Positions 8,636 to 17,926 are shown, counted from the stretch's first letter. The stretch: 53,647 nt of DNA from Clostridia bacterium (GCA_017537365.1 JAFYKZ010000021.1:1-53647), one strand, 5' to 3'. Notes: generated by a model from the sequence alone, not told the origin. A program made the numbers and translations.

Positions 8636-10903
8636 ATGAACACTAATAATGCTTTATTGCAGCTTTCAGAGGTGGCTTCACGAATTAAAGAGCTTCGCGA
8701 TATTATGGGTTGGTCGGTTGAGGATATGGCAAGTAAAACCGGCGTTAGCGAAGAAAAATATTTAGCCTATGAAAGCGGAAAGAAAGACATTCCTTTTACA
8801 TTTATACATAAATGCGCTTTGATTTTCGATGTTGAAATGACTGAGCTTTTAGAGGGTCATACCGCTAAGCTTTCGAGTTATACTGTAACCAGAAAGGGTC
8901 AAGGACAGGGAACTGCTAAGGAAGACGGTATTGATATTGCAAACTTAGCTCCTAAATTCAAGGATAAACTAGCTGAGCCTTACTGGGTTAAATATGAATA
9001 TTCGGCTGAGCAGCAAAACAGTCCTATTAAATTAACTTCTCACTCGGGACAAGAATTTGACCTTGTTTTGAGCGGAAAACTTAAAGTTCAAGTTGGTACT
9101 CATACTGAGATACTTGAAGAAGGCGATAGCATTTATTACAATTCTTCAACACCTCATGGTATGATTGCTGTTGATGGTAAAGATTGTGTATTCTGCGCTG
9201 TTGTAATGTCAGGTGAGGATACGGCGGAGCCTGTTGCACGCGAGAGTGTTATTTCTGCCAAGCAATCAGAAAAGCTTATCTGCGAAAAGTTTGTTGAAAC
9301 TATTTGCGACCAAAATGGTGCGTTGCAGGATATTAAATTTAAAAATACAGATGAATTTAACTTCGGTTTTGATATTGTTGATAAAATTGCAGATAAATAT
9401 CCTGATAAGCTTGCTATGCTTCATTTGGATGTTAACCGTAACGAGCGCCGTTTTACCTTTAAGGATATTAAGCGTCATTCAAATCAGGCCGCAAATTACT
9501 TTACTTCGCTTGGTATCAAAAAGGGCGATAAGGTAATGCTTGTTCTTAAAAGACACTATCAGTTCTGGTTCTGTATGGTGGCATTGCATAAGCTTGGCGC
9601 AGTTGCAATTCCTGCAACAAATCAGCTTAAACAACACGATTTTGAATACCGTTATAATGCCGCTAATGTTAGCTCAATCGTTTGCACTGCTGACGGTGAT
9701 ACTGCTTCAATAGCTGAGGCTGCGGCTAAAAATTGCCCTCAGGTTAAAAATCTTATTATGGTTGGCGGAAAAAGAGACGGTTGGCATGATTTTGACGAAG
9801 AATATAAGCTGTTTTCACGCAAATATGTTCGCCCTGAGGATGCTTCGAGCGGCGACGAAATGGCGCTTATGTTCTTCACATCGGGAACAACAGGCAATCC
9901 TAAAATGGCAGCGCATAAACATACTTATGCATTAGGTCATTTTGTTACTGCTAAATATTGGCATTGTTGCGAGAGAGATGGTCTTCATTTAACTATTTCA
10001 GATACAGGCTGGGGAAAATCCCTTTGGGGCAAGCTATATGGACAATGGCTTTGCGAGGGTGCAGTTTTTGTATATGATTTCGATAGGTTTGATGAAAACG
10101 ATATTTTGCCGATGTTTGCAAAATATAACATAACCACCTTCTGCGCACCTCCGACAATGCTTCGAATGTTAATCAGAGGTGATTTATCTAAATTTGATTT
10201 ATCCTCAATCCATCATATGACAACTGCCGGAGAGGCTTTAAATCCTGAGGTTTATAAGCAATTCAAGGATGCAACAGGACTTGAAATTATGGAGGGCTTT
10301 GGTCAGACCGAAACAACCCTTATAATTGCAAATCTTTTGGGAACAGTTCCAAAAATAGGCTCAATGGGTAAAGCTTCACCGCAGTTTGATATTGATATAG
10401 TTGACCCTGATGGTAATTCGGTTGCAGCAGGTGAAGTTGGCGAAATCGTTATTCATACCGATAAGAACATACCTTGTGGTTTGTTCCTTGAATATTATCT
10501 TGATAATGAAAAAACATCTGATGCTTGGTATGACGGTATGTATCACACGGGTGATACCGCTTGGCGCGATGAGGATGGATATTTCTGGTATGTAGGTCGT
10601 GTTGATGATGTTATTAAGTCGTCAGGCTACCGTATTGGACCTTTCGAGATAGAGAGCGTTATTATGGAGCTTCCTTATGTTTTGGAATGTGGCGTTTCGG
10701 CAGAGCCTGATGAAATCAGAGGTCAGGTTGTTAAGGCAAGTATAGTTTTAACAAAAGGCACCGAGGGCACTGAGGAATTAAAGAAAGAAATCCAAAATTA
10801 TGTTAAGTCTCACACTGCTCCTTATAAGTATCCCAGAAAGGTTGTTTTCAGAGACGAGTTGCCCAAAACCATAAGCGGTAAAATCCAAAGAAACAAACTA
10901 TAA
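8636..10903 (+). CDS. HTH-cupin-acyl-CoA synthetase fusion (predicted 2-methylbutyrate/branched-chain acid CoA ligase)
   Basis: Three-domain protein of 755 aa. Residues about 10-70 form an XRE-type helix-turn-helix (IKELRDIMGWSVEDMASKTG). About 120-190 is a cupin with LTSHSGQEFDLVLSG and YYNSSTPHG. About 230-755 is an acyl-adenylate synthetase of the medium-chain (ACSM) type with TSGTTGNPK, GFGQTE, YHTGDTA and the catalytic Lys motif PKTISGKIQRNKL. It would activate a short carboxylic acid with ATP and CoA. The upstream Ile T-box suggests 2-methylbutyrate as substrate, feeding isoleucine synthesis through the Vor and IlvE enzymes downstream. The HTH-cupin half looks like an intact regulator, so the protein may also sense ligand or bind DNA (inference). 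Start ATG 8636 follows AAAAGGAG. Confidence 0.88.
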   Translation: MNTNNALLQLSEVASRIKELRDIMGWSVEDMASKTGVSEEKYLAYESGKKDIPFTFIHKCALIFDVEMTELLEGHTAKLSSYTVTRKGQGQGTAKEDGIDIANLAPKFKDKLAEPYWVKYEYSAEQQNSPIKLTSHSGQEFDLVLSGKLKVQVGTHTEILEEGDSIYYNSSTPHGMIAVDGKDCVFCAVVMSGEDTAEPVARESVISAKQSEKLICEKFVETICDQNGALQDIKFKNTDEFNFGFDIVDKIADKYPDKLAMLHLDVNRNERRFTFKDIKRHSNQAANYFTSLGIKKGDKVMLVLKRHYQFWFCMVALHKLGAVAIPATNQLKQHDFEYRYNAANVSSIVCTADGDTASIAEAAAKNCPQVKNLIMVGGKRDGWHDFDEEYKLFSRKYVRPEDASSGDEMALMFFTSGTTGNPKMAAHKHTYALGHFVTAKYWHCCERDGLHLTISDTGWGKSLWGKLYGQWLCEGAVFVYDFDRFDENDILPMFAKYNITTFCAPPTMLRMLIRGDLSKFDLSSIHHMTTAGEALNPEVYKQFKDATGLEIMEGFGQTETTLIIANLLGTVPKIGSMGKASPQFDIDIVDPDGNSVAAGEVGEIVIHTDKNIPCGLFLEYYLDNEKTSDAWYDGMYHTGDTAWRDEDGYFWYVGRVDDVIKSSGYRIGPFEIESVIMELPYVLECGVSAEPDEIRGQVVKASIVLTKGTEGTEELKKEIQNYVKSHTAPYKYPRKVVFRDELPKTISGKIQRNKL

Positions 10904-10909
10904 AAAATA

Positions 10910-10938
10910 TTGACAAATAGTGAAACATGTGATAAAAT
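10910..10938 (+). promoter_or_regulatory. Sigma-A promoter for T-box leader 2
   Basis: TTGACA (10910-10915), 17-bp spacer, TAAAAT (10933-10938), 7 bp after the first synthetase stop. No terminator separates it from the upstream gene, so read-through from the first unit is also possible. Confidence 0.8.
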
Positions 10939-10944
10939 GTGCTA

Positions 10945-11225
10945 TATTGAAAAACTTTGACGAAGAGGGCGCAGATAGATTTTCTTTTAGAGAGTTGGCG
11001 GCAGGTGAAAGCCAATAGAAATAGTTTGCGTTTGTAGCTTCTGAGTTGAGGGGAAGAAAACCTTTTTGGTGAGTAGAACCCCTTCGTGCGGCTTGCGTAA
11101 AGGCATAGGAATTGTTTGATTCCAAGAGTGGCAGTGTTTTAAACTGCAATTTGAGTGGTACCGCGGGTATTTGAAGAAATTCATTGCTCGTCTCAAAGTC
11201 AAAGCTTTGGGACGAGCGTTTTTGC
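10945..11225 (+). promoter_or_regulatory. T-box riboswitch, apparent valine (GTA) specifier
   Basis: Same architecture as the first leader: GACGAAG, AGAGAG, GGTGAAAGCC, then CTTCTGAG. The triplet before the conserved purine is GTA (11034-11036), a valine codon. T-box TGGTACCGCG is at 11156-11165. The terminator pairs GCTCGTCTCAAAG (11186-11198) with CTTTGGGACGAGC (11205-11217), followed by a T-run. It controls the operon from 11272 through ilvE. Confidence 0.9.
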
Positions 11226-11271
11226 GTTATTAAAGTTAAATGCCAAGTTCCAAAAGAAACGAGGTTGAACT

Positions 11272-13569
11272 ATGAAACAAATTACAGGACTTGATGTTAA
11301 AATCAAGGAAATGGCGGGGCGTATTAAGGAGCTTCGCGAAATTGAGGGCTTATCTGTTAAAGATATGGCTCAAAAAACCGATGTTAGCGTTGAAGAATAT
11401 ATTTCTTGCGAAAACGGTGATAGCGATTTAAACTTCGCATTTATTTACCGTTGCGCTAATGTTTTTAATGTTGATGTTACTGATATTATCGAGGGTTATA
11501 GCCCTAAATTAAAATCTTATACCGTAACAAGAGCAGGGGAAGGTCAGCGTATTGAAAAGGCGCATGGAATGACCTACTATAATTTAGCTTATGCTTTTAA
11601 AAACCGTATTGCAGAGCCTTTGTATGTTGAGAGTGTATATTCAGATGAGGCTCAAAGCCGCGATATTGAGCTTACTACTCACGCGGGTCAGGAATGCGAT
11701 ATTGTTATAAGCGGTCATCTTAAAGTTCAGGTTGGCGAGCATACCGTTATTTTAGGTCCTGGGGATAGTATTTATTACGATTCCTCAACTCCTCACGGTA
11801 TGATTGCGGTTGAGGGAGAAAACTGCCGTTTCTATGCGATAGTGCTAAACCCAACAGGTGAACCTATTCCTGAACTTTCGGATAAGAAACACGCAACCTT
11901 TAAAAAGGAAAAGCAGATAAAAGCGCGTGATACCAAAGACCGTATCTATAAAAAGTATATTGATATAGAGGAAAACGAGGTTGGAACTCCAACTTCAATT
12001 AAATTTAAAAATACCGAAAACTTTAACTTCGGATTTGATTTGGTTGATGCCCTTGCCGACCGCGAGCCTGAAAAGTTAGCTCTTTTACATATTTCGCGCG
12101 ATGGCGCAGAACGCAGATTCACCTTTAAGGATATTAAGAAAGCATCTAACCAATGCGCTAACTATTTTAAATCTTTGGGAATTAAAAAAGGCGATAAGGT
12201 TATGCTCGTGCTAAAACGCCATTATCAGTTCTGGTTTAGCATGATAGCTTTAAATAAGCTTGGTGCAATAGCAATTCCTGCAACAAATCAGCTTCAAGAG
12301 CATGATTTTGAATATCGCTTTAATTCGGCAGGTGTTAATGCCGTTATTTGCACTGTTGACGGTGATACAGCTCATCAAATTGATTTGGCGGCAGAAAAAT
12401 GTCCAACCGTTCAAAATAAGCTTATCGTTAACGGCGCTCGCGAGGGTTGGAGAAGCTTTGACGAGGAATACACTCTTTATAGCACTCATTTCAATCGCAC
12501 CGAAGATACCGCCTGCGGAAACGATTTAATGCTTATGTATTTCACTTCGGGAACTTCAGGTTACCCAAAAATCGCCGCTCATAACTTCAAATATCCGTTA
12601 GGTCATTTCCATACTGCGAAATATTGGCATAATGTTGACCCTGAGGGACTTCATTTCACAATATCTGATACAGGCTGGGCAAAGGCTATGTGGGGTAAGC
12701 TTTACGGTCAATGGCTTTGCGAGGCGGCAATTTTTGCTTATGATTTCGACCGTTTTGATGCGGCTGAGATTTTGCCGATGTTTGCTAAGCATAAGATAAC
12801 CACCTTCTGCGCGCCTCCAACAATGCTCAGAATGTTAATTAAGCAAGATATTTCTCAATATGATTTATCTTCTGTCAAGCATATGACAACTGCGGGCGAG
12901 GCTCTAAACCCTGAGGTTTACCGCCAGTTCGAAAAAATAACAGGCTTGCAAATTTTAGAGGGCTTTGGTCAGACCGAAAGCACTATGATTATCGGTAATA
13001 TGACCGGTGCTTCGCATAAAATCGGTTCAATGGGTAAACCTGCTCCGATTTATGATGTTCATATTGTTGACCCTGACGGTAATGATGTTCCGGTTGGTGA
13101 AACAGGTGAAATCGTTATAAATATCAAAGAAGGTCTCCCTTGCGGACTTGCTACCTGTTACTATGGTGATGAGGAAAAAACCGCAGAAACCTGGAAAGAT
13201 GGTTATTATCATACAGGTGATACCGCTTGGATGGATGAAGATGGTTTCATTTGGTATGTGGGTCGCGTTGATGATGTTATTAAATCTTCGGGTTACCGCA
13301 TAGGACCTTTCGAGATAGAAAGCGTTATTATGGAACTTCCTTATGTTTTGGAATGCGGTGTTTCGGCTGCACCTGATGAGGTTAGAGGTCAGGTTGTTAA
13401 GGCTAGCATAGTTTTAGTAAACGGCACCGAGCCTTCCGAAGAACTTAAAAAGGAAATCCAAAACTATGTTAAGGAAAAAACCGCTCCTTATAAATATCCT
13501 CGTATAGTTGTATTCAGAGATAGTCTGCCTAAGACTACGAGCGGAAAAATTCAAAGAAACAAACTGTGA
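11272..13569 (+). CDS. HTH-cupin-acyl-CoA synthetase fusion, paralogue 2 (predicted isobutyrate CoA ligase)
   Basis: Protein of 765 aa, a close paralogue of the gene at 8636 with the same order: XRE HTH (RIKELREIEGLSVKDMAQ), cupin (LTTHAGQECDIVISG, YYDSSTPHG), ACSM-type synthetase (TSGTSGYPK, GFGQTES, YHTGDTA, PKTTSGKIQRNKL). The two C-terminal regions are nearly identical over long stretches, so this is a tandem duplication that kept separate T-boxes. The Val specifier suggests isobutyrate as preferred acid. It is first in an operon with the Vor subunits and IlvE and ends in TGA overlapping the next frame. Regulator function of the N-terminus is untested. Confidence 0.88.
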   Translation: MKQITGLDVKIKEMAGRIKELREIEGLSVKDMAQKTDVSVEEYISCENGDSDLNFAFIYRCANVFNVDVTDIIEGYSPKLKSYTVTRAGEGQRIEKAHGMTYYNLAYAFKNRIAEPLYVESVYSDEAQSRDIELTTHAGQECDIVISGHLKVQVGEHTVILGPGDSIYYDSSTPHGMIAVEGENCRFYAIVLNPTGEPIPELSDKKHATFKKEKQIKARDTKDRIYKKYIDIEENEVGTPTSIKFKNTENFNFGFDLVDALADREPEKLALLHISRDGAERRFTFKDIKKASNQCANYFKSLGIKKGDKVMLVLKRHYQFWFSMIALNKLGAIAIPATNQLQEHDFEYRFNSAGVNAVICTVDGDTAHQIDLAAEKCPTVQNKLIVNGAREGWRSFDEEYTLYSTHFNRTEDTACGNDLMLMYFTSGTSGYPKIAAHNFKYPLGHFHTAKYWHNVDPEGLHFTISDTGWAKAMWGKLYGQWLCEAAIFAYDFDRFDAAEILPMFAKHKITTFCAPPTMLRMLIKQDISQYDLSSVKHMTTAGEALNPEVYRQFEKITGLQILEGFGQTESTMIIGNMTGASHKIGSMGKPAPIYDVHIVDPDGNDVPVGETGEIVINIKEGLPCGLATCYYGDEEKTAETWKDGYYHTGDTAWMDEDGFIWYVGRVDDVIKSSGYRIGPFEIESVIMELPYVLECGVSAAPDEVRGQVVKASIVLVNGTEPSEELKKEIQNYVKEKTAPYKYPRIVVFRDSLPKTTSGKIQRNKL

Positions 13570-13574
13570 TAAAA

Positions 13575-14237
13575 ATGGATTATAAAAGAATAACCTTGCT
13601 TTGCGGTCATTACGGTAGCGGCAAAACAAATATTGCCGTTAATATGGCGCTTGACCTTAAAGCTAAATATGATAAGGTTTTGATAGCTGATTTAGATATT
13701 GTTAACCCCTATTTCAGAACAAAGGATAGCATTGAGGATTTAAACGCGGCGGGTATTAAGCTTATAGCTTCCGAATATGCAGGAAGCAATGTTGATATTC
13801 CGGCGCTTCCTCAGGAAATGTATTCCTTAACTGATGATTTATCGGCAAAAGCTATAATTGATGTTGGCGGAGATGACCGCGGTGCTTTGGCTCTCGGTCG
13901 TTTGAGCGATAAGATAAAACTAGAAAACAATTATGAAATGCTTTTGGTTATAAATAAATTCAGACCCCTAACCCCTGATGCAGAGTCTACAATAGAGGTT
14001 ATGGCTGAGATAGAAAATGCTTGCAAAATAAAAATAACAGGACTAGTAAATAACTCTAATTTAGGATATTTAACAACCGGTGAAGATGTTTTAAATTCGG
14101 TGGAATATGCAAACGAAATATCAAGGCTTACAAACCTCCCTGTTGTTTGCACAACTGTTAACGAAACGCTTTATAATGAACTTAATGGTAAAATAGAAAA
14201 TCTATTTCCGTTAAAGCTTCAAAAGAAAATAAATTAA
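13575..14237 (+). CDS. MinD/ParA-like P-loop ATPase within the vor operon
   Basis: About 220 aa. Starts MDYKRITLLCGHYGSGKT with a Walker A loop (GHYGSGKT) and then VLIADLDIVNPYFRT, the conserved Asp region of MinD/CobQ/ParA ATPases; IIDVGGDD is the Walker B side. The start could be ATG 13575 or the GTG at 13566 that overlaps the previous stop; neither has a strong ribosome site, so translation is probably coupled. The partner and role are unknown. Its fixed place between the CoA ligase and the ferredoxin subunit suggests a part in maturing or energising the oxidoreductase, for instance ATP-linked Fe-S or electron delivery, but that is only context. Confidence 0.75.
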   Translation: MDYKRITLLCGHYGSGKTNIAVNMALDLKAKYDKVLIADLDIVNPYFRTKDSIEDLNAAGIKLIASEYAGSNVDIPALPQEMYSLTDDLSAKAIIDVGGDDRGALALGRLSDKIKLENNYEMLLVINKFRPLTPDAESTIEVMAEIENACKIKITGLVNNSNLGYLTTGEDVLNSVEYANEISRLTNLPVVCTTVNETLYNELNGKIENLFPLKLQKKIN

Positions 14238-14261
14238 ATTTAAAAAAAGGAGTGCTTAAAA

Positions 14262-14468
14262 ATGGCAAAGCTAACCTTCAAAACAGACAAATGCAAGGGC
14301 TGCGGATTATGCGTTGATGTATGTCCTAAAAATGTTCTTGCTTTGGCAAATGATAAAATCAATAAAAAAGGTCATCACCCCGTAGAAGCAGTAAATGAGG
14401 CAGACTGTATCGGTTGCGCCTTCTGCGCTACTATGTGTCCTGACTGTATTATCAAGGTAGAAAGGTAA
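14262..14468 (+). CDS. 2-oxoacid:ferredoxin oxidoreductase delta (2x[4Fe-4S] ferredoxin) subunit
   Basis: Protein of 68 aa with two cluster-binding motifs, CKGCGLCVDVCPKN and CIGCAFCATMCPDC. This is the delta subunit of Vor/Kor-type enzymes, passing electrons between the catalytic TPP centre and external ferredoxin. The start follows AAAAAGGAG. Its TAA overlaps the start of the alpha subunit gene (TAATG). Direction of electron flow depends on the cell; for reductive carboxylation it would bring low-potential electrons in. Confidence 0.93.
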   Translation: MAKLTFKTDKCKGCGLCVDVCPKNVLALANDKINKKGHHPVEAVNEADCIGCAFCATMCPDCIIKVER

Positions 14469-15544
14469 TGGTGTTAAAAATGGCAGATAAGGTTTTAATG
14501 AAAGGTAACGAAGCTATTGCCGAAGCCGCTATTTTAGCCGGCTGTCGTCATTACTTTGGTTATCCTATAACCCCTCAAACAGAAATTGCCGCTTATATGG
14601 CAAAAAGAATGCCTAAAATCGGCGGTTGCTTCTTGCAGGCAGAAAGTGAAATCGCCGCTATCAATATGGTTTATGGTGTTGCTGCAACAGGCAAAAGAGT
14701 TATGACATCTTCTTCAAGCCCCGGAATTTCATTAAAGGGCGAAGGAATTTCATACTTGGCAGGCGCAGATTTGCCGTCGCTTATAGTTAATGTTCAGCGC
14801 GGAGGTCCTGGTCTTGGCGGTATTCAACCCTCCCAGTCAGACTATTTCCAAGCAACTAAGGGTGCCGCTCATGGCGACTTCCATATGTTAGTTTTAGCTC
14901 CTGCATCGGTTCAGGAAATGGCAGACCTCACTGTTAAGGGCTTCGAGCTTGCTGATAAATACCGTATGACCGCTATGGTTTTGGCAGACGGAACTATGGG
15001 TCAGATGATGGAGCCTGTTTCTCTTGATTATGATGTTAAAAATACCGTAGAAAAGCCTTGGGCAACAACAGGTACTAATATGGAACGCGAGCATAATATT
15101 GTAAACTCTTTGTTCCTTTCTCCTGAAAAGTTAGAGGAAGAAAACTTCAAGAGATATGACCGTTACAAGCTCATTGAAGAAAATGAGACTATGTATGAGG
15201 AATATATGATGGATGATGCCGAAATTTGCGTTTCTGCTTTCGGTATCGCTTCCCGTGTTGCTAAAAATGCTATTAATGAAGCTAGAGCTATGGGCATTAA
15301 GGTTGGTTTAATCAGACCTATAACCCTTTGGCCATTCCCGAAAGCTCCATTTAAGAAAGCCGGCGAACAGGTTAAATCTATTATTTCTGTTGAACTTTCA
15401 ATGGGTCAAATGATAGAAGATATTCGTTTGGCAAGTGAATGCAAAGTTCCTGTAACTCTTTGCAACAGAGCAGGCGGTATGATCCCAACTCCTGAGCAAG
15501 TGTTAGAGGCTATTGTAAATGCTAATAACGGAGGTGCTAAATAA
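14468..15544 (+). CDS. vorB: 3-methyl-2-oxobutanoate:ferredoxin oxidoreductase, VorB (alpha) subunit
   Basis: Protein of 358 aa (or 354 from the ATG at 14480, where family members usually begin MADKVLMKGNEA). Conserved landmarks are FGYPITPQTEIAAYMAKRMP, the EIAAIN segment, TSSSSPGISLKGEGISYLAG and RGGPGLGGIQPSQSDYFQAT. The sequence fits VorB more closely than 2-oxoglutarate KorA, from family memory. With VorA, gamma and delta it interconverts branched 2-oxoacids with acyl-CoA, CO2 and reduced ferredoxin. The neighbours (CoA ligase, IlvE) and the Val/Ile T-boxes support branched substrates. The stop overlaps the next start (TAATG). Confidence 0.9.
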   Translation: MVLKMADKVLMKGNEAIAEAAILAGCRHYFGYPITPQTEIAAYMAKRMPKIGGCFLQAESEIAAINMVYGVAATGKRVMTSSSSPGISLKGEGISYLAGADLPSLIVNVQRGGPGLGGIQPSQSDYFQATKGAAHGDFHMLVLAPASVQEMADLTVKGFELADKYRMTAMVLADGTMGQMMEPVSLDYDVKNTVEKPWATTGTNMEREHNIVNSLFLSPEKLEEENFKRYDRYKLIEENETMYEEYMMDDAEICVSAFGIASRVAKNAINEARAMGIKVGLIRPITLWPFPKAPFKKAGEQVKSIISVELSMGQMIEDIRLASECKVPVTLCNRAGGMIPTPEQVLEAIVNANNGGAK

Positions 15545-16293
15545 TGGTAGTATTCGATAAACCACATGCATTGACCGATGTTTCAATGCACTATTGCCCC
15601 GGTTGTACCCACGGTATTATTCACCGCTTGGTAGCTGAGGTTATTGATGAATTAGGAATAGAGGGTAAGACCATAGGTGTAGCACCGGTTGGTTGCTCGG
15701 TTATGGCTTATGATTATTTTAATTGCGATATGATTGAAGCGGCTCACGGTCGCGCTCCCGCAGTTGCAACAGGTGTTAAACGCGCTTTACCTGAAAACGT
15801 TGTGTTTACATATCAAGGTGATGGCGACTTGGCATCTATCGGTATGGCAGAAACCGTTCATTCTGCCGCTAGAAACGAGAATATAACCATTATTTTCGTA
15901 AACAACGCAATTTATGGTATGACCGGCGGCCAAATGGCTCCAACAACCTTGCCTGAGCAAGTAACTCAAACTTCACCTTATGGTCGTGATGTTAATCATT
16001 GCGGTTTCCCGATTAAGGTTTGCGAAATGCTTGCAACCTTAGATGGTCCTGAATATTTAGAGCGCGTTGCAGTTAACAATGTTAAAAATGTTAAAGCGGC
16101 TAAAAAGGCTATCAAAAAAGCTTTCCAAAATCAAGTTGAGGGTAAAGGCTTCTCTTTGATTGAGGTTGTGTCTTCTTGTCCTACCAACTGGGGTATGACT
16201 CCTAAGAAAGCTCTCGAATGGGTTGAGGAAAAAATGATTCCTTATTATCCATTAGGTGTTTATAAAGACCGTTCTGCAAAGGAGGAAAACTAA
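15544..16293 (+). CDS. vorA: 2-oxoacid:ferredoxin oxidoreductase beta (TPP-binding) subunit
   Basis: Protein of 249 aa holding the thiamine diphosphate site: HYCPGCTHGIIHRL near the N-terminus, then YQGDGDLASIG and IFVNNAIYGMTGGQMAPTT, which form the GDG...N metal/TPP motif. It pairs with the alpha subunit for C-C bond cleavage or formation at the 2-oxoacid carbon. It starts in a TAATG overlap with vorB and is followed by the gamma subunit after 1 bp. KorB of a 2-oxoglutarate enzyme is the alternative; operon context favours branched-chain substrates. Confidence 0.9.
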   Translation: MVVFDKPHALTDVSMHYCPGCTHGIIHRLVAEVIDELGIEGKTIGVAPVGCSVMAYDYFNCDMIEAAHGRAPAVATGVKRALPENVVFTYQGDGDLASIGMAETVHSAARNENITIIFVNNAIYGMTGGQMAPTTLPEQVTQTSPYGRDVNHCGFPIKVCEMLATLDGPEYLERVAVNNVKNVKAAKKAIKKAFQNQVEGKGFSLIEVVSSCPTNWGMTPKKALEWVEEKMIPYYPLGVYKDRSAKEEN

Positions 16294-16294
16294 T

Positions 16295-16828
16295 ATGAGC
16301 ACAACTAAGTTTTTATTTGCAGGTTTCGGTGGTCAAGGTATTTTGTTTTCAGGTAAATTCTTGGCTTATAAGGGTCTTATAGAGGATAAGCAGGTTAGTT
16401 GGCTTCCTTCTTACGGTCCTGAAATGCGCGGTGGTACTGCCAGTTGTTCGGTTATTTTGAGCGATACTCCCGTTGGTTCACCAATCGTTTCAAATCCTGA
16501 TGTTTTGGTTGCTATGAATCTTCCTTCACTTGATAAATATGAGGATTCAGTGGTTTCAGGCGGAACAATTTTTGTTGATTCAACCCTTGTTGAACGCAAG
16601 GTTAAGAGAACTGATGTTAATGTTCATTATATCCCTGCAACCGCTTTGGCTGATAAAAATGGTATGCCAACTCTTGCTAATATGATTATTGTTGGTAAAG
16701 TGTTGTCAGCATTAGAACAGTTTAACGAGGATGGCATCAATGCCGCTCTTGGTAAAGTTATATCGGCTCGCCACGCTAATATGCTTGATTTTAACCTTAA
16801 AGCATTAAAAATCGGTAGCGAGAATTGA
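16295..16828 (+). CDS. 2-oxoacid:ferredoxin oxidoreductase gamma subunit
   Basis: Protein of 177 aa. ATG 16295 is chosen because AAAGGAGG lies just upstream, at the end of the beta gene; an earlier in-frame start at 16256 would overlap it. Marks are FLFAGFGGQGILFSGKFLAY and WLPSYGPEMRGGTASC, the glycine-rich core of the gamma domain (POR_C family) that binds CoA-side elements in assembled enzymes. It completes a four-subunit Vor enzyme with the genes from 14262. It is followed 20 bp later by ilvE in the same transcript. Confidence 0.9.
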   Translation: MSTTKFLFAGFGGQGILFSGKFLAYKGLIEDKQVSWLPSYGPEMRGGTASCSVILSDTPVGSPIVSNPDVLVAMNLPSLDKYEDSVVSGGTIFVDSTLVERKVKRTDVNVHYIPATALADKNGMPTLANMIIVGKVLSALEQFNEDGINAALGKVISARHANMLDFNLKALKIGSEN

Positions 16829-16848
16829 TTTAAAAGAAGGTATAGGCT

Positions 16849-17910
16849 ATGGAAATTAAGATTACAAAGGCAGCAGTTTTAAAAGAAAAACCCGATAGTT
16901 CTTCTTTGGGTTTTGGTAAAATTTTTACCGACCATATGTTTTTAATGGATTGGAACAGTGAAAAAGGTTGGTATAATGCAAGAATAGTTCCATTTGAGAA
17001 TTTATCTATTCACCCTGCATCAACCGTTCTTCATTATGGCTCTGAAATTTTTGAGGGCTTAAAGGCTTACCGCCGTGCAGACGGAAAGGTTCAGCTTTTC
17101 AGACCTATTGAAAATATTCGCAGAATGAATAATTCAGCAGAGCGTTTGTGTCTTCCTCAAATCCCTGAGGATCTGGCAATGGAAGTTTTAACAACCTTTG
17201 TTGATTTAGAGCAAGAGTGGACTCCTTCTGAAGAAGGCACTTCACTTTATCTTCGTCCTTTTATGTTTGGTAACGATGAATCTTTGGGTGTTCATGCAGT
17301 TCATAATGCAACTTATGCCATAATTGCTTCTCCTGTTGGAAGCTATTATGCAGAGGGAATTAACCCTGTTAAGATTATGATTGAGGATGAGGATGTTAGA
17401 GCAGTTCGCGGTGGTACAGGTTATGCCAAATGCGGCGGTAACTATGCGGCATCTAACAGAGCAGGCGAGAGAGCTGCAAAATTAGGTTACGCTCAGGTTC
17501 TTTGGCTTGATGGTGTTGAGAGAAAGTATATCGAAGAAGTTGGCGCTATGAATGTTATGTTCAAAATCGGCGATGAAATCGTAACTCCTATGCTTTCAGG
17601 CTCAATTTTACCTGGTATAACCAGAAAATCTTGTATTGAGGTTTTAAAGAAGGAAGGTTATACCGTTAGTGAGAGACTTTTAAGCATTGATGAATTAGGC
17701 GAAGCTCTTGAAAACGGAACTCTTAAAGAGGCTTGGGGTTGCGGCACGGCGGCAGTTATTTCTCCTATCGGCGAACTTTGCTATAAGGGTGTTAAATATC
17801 CTATCAATAATGGTGAAATCGGAGAGGTTACTCAAAAGCTTTATGATACCTTAACAGGTATTCAATGGGGCAAAATTGAGGATACTTTCGGTTGGACCAA
17901 AGAAATTTAA
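16849..17910 (+). CDS. ilvE: Branched-chain amino acid aminotransferase (type II)
   Basis: PLP enzyme of 353 aa interconverting 2-oxoisovalerate, 2-oxo-3-methylvalerate or 2-oxoisocaproate with valine, isoleucine or leucine. Fold-type IV marks: LHYGSEIFEGLKAYR, LYLRPFMFG, YAKCGGNYAAS with the lysine expected in the active site in the following segment, EEVGAMNVMF and LSGSILPGITRKSC. Last gene of the Val T-box operon, where it would take the branched 2-oxoacids made by Vor to the amino acids. ATG follows AGAAGG. A terminator is 17 bp after the stop. Confidence 0.94.
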   Translation: MEIKITKAAVLKEKPDSSSLGFGKIFTDHMFLMDWNSEKGWYNARIVPFENLSIHPASTVLHYGSEIFEGLKAYRRADGKVQLFRPIENIRRMNNSAERLCLPQIPEDLAMEVLTTFVDLEQEWTPSEEGTSLYLRPFMFGNDESLGVHAVHNATYAIIASPVGSYYAEGINPVKIMIEDEDVRAVRGGTGYAKCGGNYAASNRAGERAAKLGYAQVLWLDGVERKYIEEVGAMNVMFKIGDEIVTPMLSGSILPGITRKSCIEVLKKEGYTVSERLLSIDELGEALENGTLKEAWGCGTAAVISPIGELCYKGVKYPINNGEIGEVTQKLYDTLTGIQWGKIEDTFGWTKEI

Positions 17911-17926
17911 TTTTATTTTTAAATTG

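Noticed and set aside
8636-13569. Tandem ligases as catabolic (acid-producing) enzymes
   Set aside because: Possible chemically, but T-box control by uncharged tRNA makes sense only for amino-acid supply; kept as alternative, not main call.
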